Shown: piece by piece, positions 55,964 to 64,000 of the stretch
Layout of the letters: each line of letters begins with the position of its first letter
How positions within the stretch are numbered: the stretch's first letter is position 1
Assembly (NCBI RefSeq): GCF_008831285.2
Contig: NC_045147.1
Span: forward strand, 16,470,854-16,534,853
From: Nymphaea colorata
Taxonomy: Eukaryota > Streptophyta > Magnoliopsida > Nymphaeales > Nymphaeaceae
Length of the DNA: 64,000 nt
Direction: 5' to 3'
The notes under the pieces: model-generated
Seen by the model: the letters and a program-made list of their open reading frames with translations, nothing else
The model's database searches: none
Told to the model about the DNA's origin: nothing
Position numbers and translations under genes: made by a program

Positions 55964-58173
55964 CAAACACACATATAGGTAAGGTAGAGTGAGACTATAC
56001 TTGGTCATTTTCATGCAAACTTCTCCATTCATGCCTCTCCACAAGAGATCTGGTCTCCAACTCGGGCAATGAGATTCGGTAATTCAAATCTCCCAACCAA
56101 ATAACCCGACTAAAAAGGCAAAAAATAAACATAACCATGTCATTTTGGGTGTTTCATAGCTTTGCAGTACTGAATCATTATGTAAACAATATTATATGGA
56201 TAATTCAACTGGTCCATGAGTTTAAACACAAGATTTAGAAGATCAATGAAACGAGCGAGCGGTCAATCTCGATGTGCTTAATTAGAATAGACTGTATACT
56301 CACTCGTGGCTGAGAATGCTTGTGGGCAGATCCATGGAAGGGCCAGCAGGAAATTTAGTTTTTAACATGATCTGGGAAACACCCCGATTTCTGAGGATTT
56401 CGTCTCCTTCCTTCCCTCCAGAGGCCAGATGACAGCAAACGAAACAAAAGCTCGTGCCATGTAGAAGGAATCTAACAGAAACTGATCCCTGTATTGAATA
56501 TTTGAATGAAAAATGGATCTATACACAAACGATCCTTGAAATTAAGCATATGTCAAATAAAATTTGTTGTTTTTTTTTTTTGTAGCTCGTTCTTGTATAG
56601 CTAGGGCCGGGTATAATTAATGGTTCCTTTCTTCACCATTAACGGCGTCTCGAGTACTGAGCAAGTGGATCCCATGAACTATTATAGAGAAGGGGACCGT
56701 ACCCGGTACTCCGACTCGATTATTAGATCTCCTATCTATTCTTGTCATGTCTTGTACATCCACTCCCATTCAATGCCACCAATAATTCAATTTGACCTTG
56801 GCCAGGAATCTAGTGGGTGGAATTGTGGCCAGGCTTGTGAACTTTGGGTTTTATCATGAAATAAGACATGATTTTACGTGATTCTGGAATGTGGTCTGGG
56901 CAAATAAACGTTTAAGTTTTTGGCAAATGCTGATTAAGTCTAGCATATCAAAATCTGCCACTGAACCAGCTATTTAGTTGAGTTCACTAGATTAACTGGG
57001 CAGATGAAGCTCCTAGAAGTTCTTGAAATTCATGAGAATTTTGGGGTAGGAGGGGTTCCAAAAGCAGCAAATGCACCATGCTCATTCTGGACTCTTTCCT
57101 GCCTTTTAACTTAAAGGTTTTAAGTTCAATTCTAAGGTGTCATTTAACAAACGAAACACTTTGTGGGTATTCCAGAACACTTAGCTCTAGTGTTTCATGA
57201 ATGTATTCCAATCATTCTTTCCAAAGTAGATTTATGAAACACGCATACAAAGAATGCTCCAATTACCAAACGACCCATAAAGAATGTGGGTGGTCCGAGT
57301 CTCTTAGTCCCTTAAAAGATTGAATTATTTTGTGGTATGTGGAAGCTGTTGATACTTTCCAGAAGACAAATTAGAGCTTATCTTGTAATTGATCATATTG
57401 GTTATGATAGAGAATCAGAGATTACTCCGTATATGACCATGCATATATGTTCTCTTTGATAGTACATCATCCCCATTAATGACAGTAATGAAAAATTTCA
57501 GAGAGAGAGAGAGAGAGAGAGAGCCAACCTTGTTACCCAAGCAGCCCATGAGGCCACAACCGACGCAGGAGACGGAGGGGTGGTGGATGAACTTCAAGAG
57601 CGTCCTTCTCGCCCAAACGGAGATCATGATCCCCACCATCTGCTTGCTGGCTATGCACTGAAACTCACCTGCAGCCTTCTCCCTCCCAACTGGATAAATT
57701 CTTTGCTTCTGCTGCTGCTGCTCTTGAGGCAGCAGTGGCGCCCCACTAGCCGATGCCTTCTCATTGAGTGCTGATCTTATCAGGCGGTGCCATTTGGTGC
57801 AAATGCTTGGATTCTCTGTCCTCAGAACGTTCCCCGCACTCAGTGGGACTATTTCTTGAAACCTACAAACAGGAAGAATCCACTGCTAGTTACATGGAAG
57901 AGATTCACTGAAACTAGAATGCCAAACACAAGGTGCACGGCGTCCCTTACCCGAGAACGTAGATATCGTATGAGCCGTCGCCTGTGTCGAGCCATTCTTC
58001 CAAATTCAAATCCTCTGGTGGGGGGATCCCTCCCATATTCCATGTGCTCGCAAACACCCTTCAATCAATTCAACAACAGAAAGAAAAGTAAAGCGAAGAA
58101 CAATTAGGATCACAAAGATAATGCGTACCAAGAAGCCAATTGGGCAAGAAAAGGAGCACACGACTCACAGAAC

Positions 58174-58226
<53 letters not shown>

Positions 58227-58385
58227 TGATGATATCAATTATCAATATTACTTTTGTTGAGAGTGAAGAAGAGAATCAGGTGTCAATTACTTGTACTCTT
58301 CTGTGAAGAGGCGATCAATGCAAACAGAGTCCGACATGACGGGAAACAGCATTCCTCGAGAAACCGAATGCCTTTGGTGAGCCAT
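55254..58385 (-). CDS. Type I inositol polyphosphate 5-phosphatase
   Basis: The enzyme removes the 5-phosphate of soluble Ins(1,4,5)P3/InsP4 or phosphoinositides, ending Ca2+ signals. Exons: 58385-58291 (start tentative), 58058-57951, 57862-57529, 56488-56304, 56109-56001, 55836-55685 and 55464-55254, 397 codons plus TAA. Key blocks: VFASTWNMGGIPPPEDLNLE, YDIYVLGFQEIVPLSAGNVL, CIASKQMVGIMISVWARRTL, GCGLMGCLGNK then GSVSVRFLLHGTSFCFVCCH, the catalytic WLGDLNYRIS (about 245-254), HGWHEGTIEFAPTYKYS, PAWCDRILWHG (about 326-336) and SDHRPV (352-357). These are the two diagnostic 5-phosphatase motifs plus the magnesium and phosphate-binding residues, so it should be active. The proposed ATG is preceded in frame by TAG; an upstream exon around 58400-58450 (MWQRLVGKKPLARAS before a GTAAGT) may also be used. 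Confidence 0.92.
55905..55961. repeat. (AT)n in a 5-phosphatase intron
   Basis: A pure run of about 57 bases fills one third of the 164-nt intron between the WLGDLNYRIS exon and the next exon. Confidence 0.95.
57130..57290. repeat. Possible small TIR element in a 5-phosphatase intron
   Basis: GGTGTCATTTAACAAACGAA at the left and ATTACCAAACGACCCAT at the right are roughly complementary (GTCATTTAACAAACG against GGGTCGTTTGGTAAT). No clean target duplication is seen. Confidence 0.3.
57500..57523 (-). repeat. (CT)n after a 5-phosphatase donor
   Basis: On the minus strand the intron starts GTTGGCTCTCTCT; the run begins five bases after the exon end at 57529. Confidence 0.95.
58183..58220. repeat. 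(CT)19 microsatellite in 5-phosphatase intron 1
   Basis: This is plus-strand CT, hence AG on the sense strand of the gene, in the middle of the intron 58290-58059. Confidence 0.95.
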
Positions 58386-59173
58386 CTGCTAAACTTACGG
58401 ATGCCCTCGCAAGCGGCTTCTTCCCCACCAATCGCTGCCACATCTGATGAAACCCCTTGACGTTACGTGCTCCAATCTGCACCACTAACAGGAAGTACTC
58501 CCACCATTCACAGTACCATATATATATAATGAGCAAGTATATGATTAATATCTTAAACATATAAAACCGCAGACGCTGATATTCTTTCTGTTCTCTGCAT
58601 GGTGAAATGCTTATCCTATACTAAATGTCCACAGAGAGACAGAGATAAATGCAAGTCGTAGGCAGAAAAGAGGGCCCAGATGAGGCTGCAATGAAAGATG
58701 CGTTCGGCCAAATTAGGGAAAGCGAGTGACGTTGACAATAATAACTATGAAATCAGATTGCATATGATGCGAAACGCTTCCGGGGAAGTCTTGCAGCAAA
58801 ATGGGCGACAGGCGGAAATACTGTTGAAGATGAAAGAGTCTGACTTTCTTTCTTATTTTTTTCCTTTTTTTGGTTAATTCTGGACTGTTCGCTGCCATTC
58901 ATTTTATAGATGGTGGGAGAGAATGAAACTGAAAAAGTAGGACATTTTAGTCGTGATCATTAATACACAAGTTTTTCTTTCAACTGCCCATGAGTTTTTA
59001 TTCAATCATGTCATGTGTGGAAGGCAAAATCAATGAGTCTAGACTCTTCCATGATTGGTTTAGCATCTAAAGGTTATATATATAAGAATTCAACTCATCC
59101 GGCCATTTCGAGCTCCGTCCAATATAATGCATCAGGCTGGCTGTGTGCTGATTCGGAAAATCTACAAATAATT

Positions 59174-59199
59174 TATATATATATATATATATATATATA
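59174..59199. repeat. (TA)n microsatellite
   Basis: A pure TA run of about 26 bases. Confidence 0.9.
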
Positions 59200-59530
59200 A
59201 AAGGTTGCTTGTAAATTTTTCATTTTGGGATAGAAAAAAATCGGTGCACATGGATGAAAATGACCAAAATATCCTCATTAAAATAATAAACGAACATTTT
59301 TAAAAAAGGTAAAGGTGGTAAAAAGGTAAAAATGTCTAAAATGTCCTTTATAAAAAAAATTCAAAAATGTCTCCATCTCATTTTGTTGTATATTTGTTGT
59401 CAACCAAGTGGCCCTGATGACTCGCATCAGACGGGGGACCTACGTGTATGGAGGAAGAAGCATGACTAGGAGATCTTGAGTCATACTGGGTAATGAGTTG
59501 TTGCCAATTCTTGGGCGGCATACATCAGCT

Positions 59531-59667
59531 CAGGAGCAGAAGCAGAAATTTTTCATGAGGCAGACCGAATTAAAATTTCTAAATTTTAATTAAGCCCGAA
59601 ATATTTATATGTAACAAGTAAAATTTTTTAAAAATTTATGAGTAAAATTACCTTGACTCTGCCCCTG
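59531..59667. mobile_element. 137-bp hAT-type element with perfect 8-bp duplication
   Basis: It is flanked by CATCAGCT on both sides (59523-59530 and 59668-59675). The left end CAGGAGCAGAAGCAG and the complement of the right end CAGGGGCAGAGTCAAGG are matching terminal inverted repeats of hAT type. The interior is AT-rich and non-coding. Confidence 0.8.
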
Positions 59668-61686
59668 CATCAGCTTATTAATTTAGATGAAGATGCAAAC
59701 AGGTTTTTTTCATTAATGTAGTTAATGAATGCATATATGCCGTATGCACGGCCTTTGATAGAGACATCAACCTCTTGCGCATCCAATCAGGGTCTTCTCC
59801 TGTCTGATTTTAGCTAGACATCTTTCTTCTAATGCAAGTTAACGTTCAAAACTCTTTAGTTATTTATCATTGGGATGCATCATTAAATGCATGATATTGA
59901 AATTTTGGGTTACCCATATTCAATAGATATAATTGGAGTTGATTTAATTTATCAGCAGTCGCTCAATATTCCAATTATGCGCACGTTCTTTTCTTTTGGT
60001 TTTTCCACAAAAATACTGTTATAAACTATAGATTCACGAAAGGAAAAAACTGAGATTTAATGCACGGCATTAATTTCGTTGGTGCCTTTCTTTCTTTAGG
60101 TGAGACGAATGAAATTACATATTTGCTCATAGCTAGACCATGAACTCCTAGGGCCTGTTTGGATGACATGGACCGAAAGCTTGGCTCTAGAAAAACCAGG
60201 TTTTGCCCCAAATTAGGATATTGGCAACTCATATCTAGAAAACACTTGATTTTGCTATTTTCTACTTGGGTGCCCAAAAACATGAACATGGGTTTTCACT
60301 TTTTTTTAAGTAAAGATATGTAATTGAGAAAATCACTAAAAAAACGTAAAAAAGAAAAACTTTACTAAGAGGAGCTCCAGCCCCATTCTATAATTTAGAA
60401 AAAATAAATAAGAAGGAAAACTTTAGGAAATCAGCAATATAGACTTTTTATGCAATAGATGAGAGGAAATGTGTTTGGTGGTTAATTTAGAAAAAGCAGA
60501 GCCTGCAAATTATACTAATTAAAGTTATTTATACTAATGTGTTTGATAGCGACGAATTTCAAATCTAACGCTGATCTGAAATCCCTCTTATGGGGGGCCT
60601 CATAGAGTAAACAAACACTAAATTTCAGATCCATAGAAAAATGAGGATTCGAGATCCTCAGCATGTAGCCAGAACCTTATCAAACTTGAGGTCTTATGGG
60701 AGGGGGTCTGACCTCAAATCCTCATATTTGAGATCGTAAGGTTGCATTTAATTGCTGTAGATTTGAGATCCGCGGTTTTCAAGTCCGACCATATCAGCAC
60801 TCCAACCCCCGGCGAACCGGGTCAGACATAAACTCCATGTTTTTTACAATGTAGCATGAATTTAAAATCCATGTTCCGGGGATGGATGTTGAAATCCACA
60901 GTTTTAATAAACTGTGGACTTCATATACTACTGATTTCAGATCCTTAGTGATCTTATAAGATCCACACGGATCTTCGTCCTGAAGCTAACAAATGCCCCT
61001 TAAAAGTCTCCCAACACCCAAGTTTTTTTTAAACTCGATAACATAATTAAAATCAAAGCTGCTTAGGGGAAAAATTAAAACTAAGATTGAAAAATCAGCC
61101 ACGTAGCAACAAGAAACAAATGCAATTATATGGTGAAACTAACTAAAACATATGTGGAAGCTTAAAAATAACCTCATGATCATTGATTATAGCCCAACGA
61201 GAACCGCTTGTTAGATATTAAAATATAATTTTTAAAGTCAATAATGGCGTACAAAATTGTTTGGCTTTGCTTAACAAGTAGGCTTATAAAGTCAGAACCG
61301 AATGTTTTGAGATGGACCGAGTCGGCTTCACGTGGGTCCTGACAAGTAGGTCTAAGCTTATCAACTCAAAGGCGTGATCGATGATTAATCTAAATATTGG
61401 ATTACTACAAGAAGTTAATGTGGACCAACATAGGAAAAAAAAAAATCAGGTTACGTTATGTGATAACTCATTTCATACGAATATCGACTAATAATTAACT
61501 AAATATCTGATCATCCTTATTTGACAATCAGATGTTGATTGATTTTTTTTTTCCTTTTCTTTATAGGTATGAAAGGGGTTAGGCAGAGAGCTAGATCTAC
61601 CAGAACATGCTCATGAAAGCCATGCAAGCTGGGTAATGCAACCTGAGATGTCGAACACTACTTCTTCATTTGGACGCGAAGGTCGT

Positions 61687-61804
<118 letters not shown>

Positions 61805-63526
61805 ATGTAGTAGAACCACATATTCCGATTCTAATTTTGGATCGACTCATTAATAATCATGCACGTTCTTTAGTACCAAAGTTTTTATGTTGTGGATACA
61901 TGTTTGTATAACGTGATGTGCCAAATTATGAATATTATTAGCAGAATTTTCAATATAATTTAGGAGGCATATACCAGAAGCTCATTGATCCTTATTGAAA
62001 TGGGCAACTTGGAAGAGGAGCATGCCTCATTGTTACATCATGCTGCATCATTTTTTATTAGTTTAGAATCAAAATCACAAAGGAGGAGAAAAGATTTTGG
62101 TGGCATATATCGTGTGGGCGCATTGCCACCCTCAGCTTTTGACTTTGTAAGTCATTCTTTTATGATATTGGTGCAGCAGACACCAAGGTATGGGGCACTT
62201 TGAGTAATCCAAGAAAAATAATGCCCAAAAAAGTTTGTCCCTTTCAAACATTAGGTGTGCTTATGGTTTGGCCAACACTTGTAGCTAGGGGGCCACAATG
62301 ACTGGTGACCAGGGCAACTCAAGCTTTACTTGACATAGACATGAAACTGGACCCAGTCTACAATTCATTGGCAGCTTTCATGGTGGGTCAACTCAGACTA
62401 GCTAATCCATCTTGAATTGAAAGCATCAGAGGGATCTACACCTTGGATCTGTGTAGGTTTCTTTTCCCAACAGCTTAGCCCAAAGCATGCACACAAAATG
62501 TGTAGGAAACTTCTTGATATTCTGCATCCTTGGCAGAACCAGATTTTCCCACTTCAAGTTCCAGCTAAGATAACAGGATACCAATCACAATTTTGCTTCC
62601 TCTGGCCCCGTTTGGATGATTATAATGGGGTTAAAAGCACGATTTGAAAAATGTGGTTGTGCACCAGTTCATGTTTTTAGTGAAGCCAAAAAACCTGATT
62701 TCTGTGATCTTGGAAAAGAGATCGTCCCCCGGCTGCTTGCAATATTGGCTGAAGTCATCCATGTGAAGCGACCCCAGCAGTTGCTTTTGGCTGGCTACTT
62801 AGTGGATTGGAATGGGACCAGTTAGGTGAGTAAAAAGAGTATTTCATTATATCGCCCAATAAAAAAGGAAAATGTGTCGAGTGTAAGATGCAACTCGAAT
62901 CAGCCAATTCTGCAAGTAAAGATATGCGGTTAGTTAGTGGATGAGGTCATATAGTTCCTAAATAGAGATGTTTTACTGTTGCATGCACCTGGCTTCCTCC
63001 TGTCCTGTCAAGATGAAAAGCAACGTCACAAAAAGTTAATTAAAAAAAAAAACATGTATCAGATTTGTAGATAGCCAACAAGATTAATGCGGAAAAAAAA
63101 TTCAACATTGTTTTATTAAAAGATTGGATCGGATTCGGACTTAAGAAATAACATCCCATGTTTCAATAATATGCATCAACGTAGTTGGTTAACTTTATTC
63201 AATATCCATACATTTCAAAAGTCGGTTATTACCATATCCAAATTGGATTTTCATGTGTTTGAATTTGAATTCAGATAATCTGTGAATCCAATCTATATGT
63301 CGACATCTCTAACTTAATGTGTTTAGGTTAACGAGAGTGGTTGAAGCCACTAGGTTGTGCTGTTCAGACGTGTGGACATTGCCCACCCCATTTACTTTAT
63401 ATGAACTAAACGTGACACTGAATTTCCTTTTAAGAGTCAGACGAGTATTTCAACTTATCCCTTAGCTAAGAACCGAAGCCCCCACCTTTCACCCCATCCA
63501 GGTAGGATACTTTTGATGTCTCGAGG

Positions 63527-63723
63527 CAGGGGCGGAGCCAGGATTTTTTTTAGGGTCGGGCCAAGACGATTTGCGGGCCGAGCCAGGGTCGGGCCAAGAG
63601 GAACGACGAGGAGCGACCGGTCGGGCTAAACTAAAAAAAAATTGATTTTTTCAATGTAAAAAAAAAAATTCTTGGGCTCACCTGAGCCATGGCCCGGACA
63701 GGCTCCCCCTCCCTCTGCCCCTG
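63527..63723. mobile_element. 197-bp non-autonomous hAT element (copy 2)
   Basis: It is flanked by TCTCGAGG (63519-63526) and TCTGGAGG (63724-63731), 7 of 8 identical. The left end CAGGGGCGGAGCCAGG and right end CCCTCTGCCCCTG are matching hAT terminal inverted repeats. The interior is homologous to copy 1 at 3945-4140. Confidence 0.8.
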
Positions 63724-64000
63724 TCTGGAGGTGCATTTCATTCTTTTGTAGTATAAAGAGTTGATATCATCAGAATTCGAAACAGAATTAACTTCATATA
63801 CCAACCCCCACCTCGTCGGTGGTGCCGACCCCCTCGAGGATTTTTAAAGTCAAATTCAGTTCTGCTGTACTTGTAAAGGAGTTTGCATTCAATCCTAGAT
63901 TCAACCATTGGCAGACTACGGTTAGTCCGACTAGAATCCTCAGTGGGCTTGACCAGGCAGGCTGGGTCAAGCTCAGAACATCAAATATTACTTAGGATCC

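Noticed and set aside
55641-56044. YIYIYI-rich frames on both strands
   Set aside because: These are translations of the TA microsatellite; the real coding frame is the 5-phosphatase exon on the minus strand.

Overview
The window is nuclear DNA of a flowering plant. Every recognisable gene is split by GT-AG introns, the intergenic DNA is AT-rich and full of small dispersed elements and dinucleotide repeats, and the gene set is plant-type (MAP65, CYCJ18, plant type I inositol polyphosphate 5-phosphatase). I cannot name the species, nor decide between monocot, eudicot and early-diverging angiosperm.

Layout, left to right. 377-6595 (+): the last 12 exons of a dihydroxyacetone kinase whose 5' part lies outside the window. 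8898-about 13319 (+): a J18-type cyclin with a GC-AG intron, an 18-nt micro-exon and an antisense LTR-like insert in one intron. 13.3-28.9 kb: about 15.5 kb with no gene I can support. 29570-34491 (+): a complete 11-exon MAP65 microtubule bundler. 36366-37058 (-): a disabled Hikeshi-like (OPI10 family) gene. 38702-42101 (+): a complete four-exon calmodulin. 46300-49925 (-): a complete eight-exon NAA40 (NatD) histone N-terminal acetyltransferase. 55254-58385 (-): a type I inositol polyphosphate 5-phosphatase with an uncertain first exon. 58.4-64 kb: repeats only.

These are unlinked housekeeping and signalling genes, not an operon or a cluster. Calmodulin and the 5-phosphatase both touch Ca2+/inositol phosphate signalling, but nothing here ties them together. 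Exon boundaries were set by reading phase and by resemblance to family members recalled from memory. All CDS lengths add up in frame: MAP65 590 aa, calmodulin 149 aa, NAA40 260 aa, 5-phosphatase 397 aa from the proposed start, kinase 369 aa visible.

Four things stand out. Sense-strand (CT)n tracts sit just inside the 5' splice site of one intron in five of the seven genes. Four small hAT-type elements and two 320-330 bp elements with 9-bp duplications can be delimited by their target-site duplications. The Hikeshi-like copy carries two CAG-to-TAG type stops three codons apart. The cyclin gene has an unusual intron architecture. I found no clearly new biological system.
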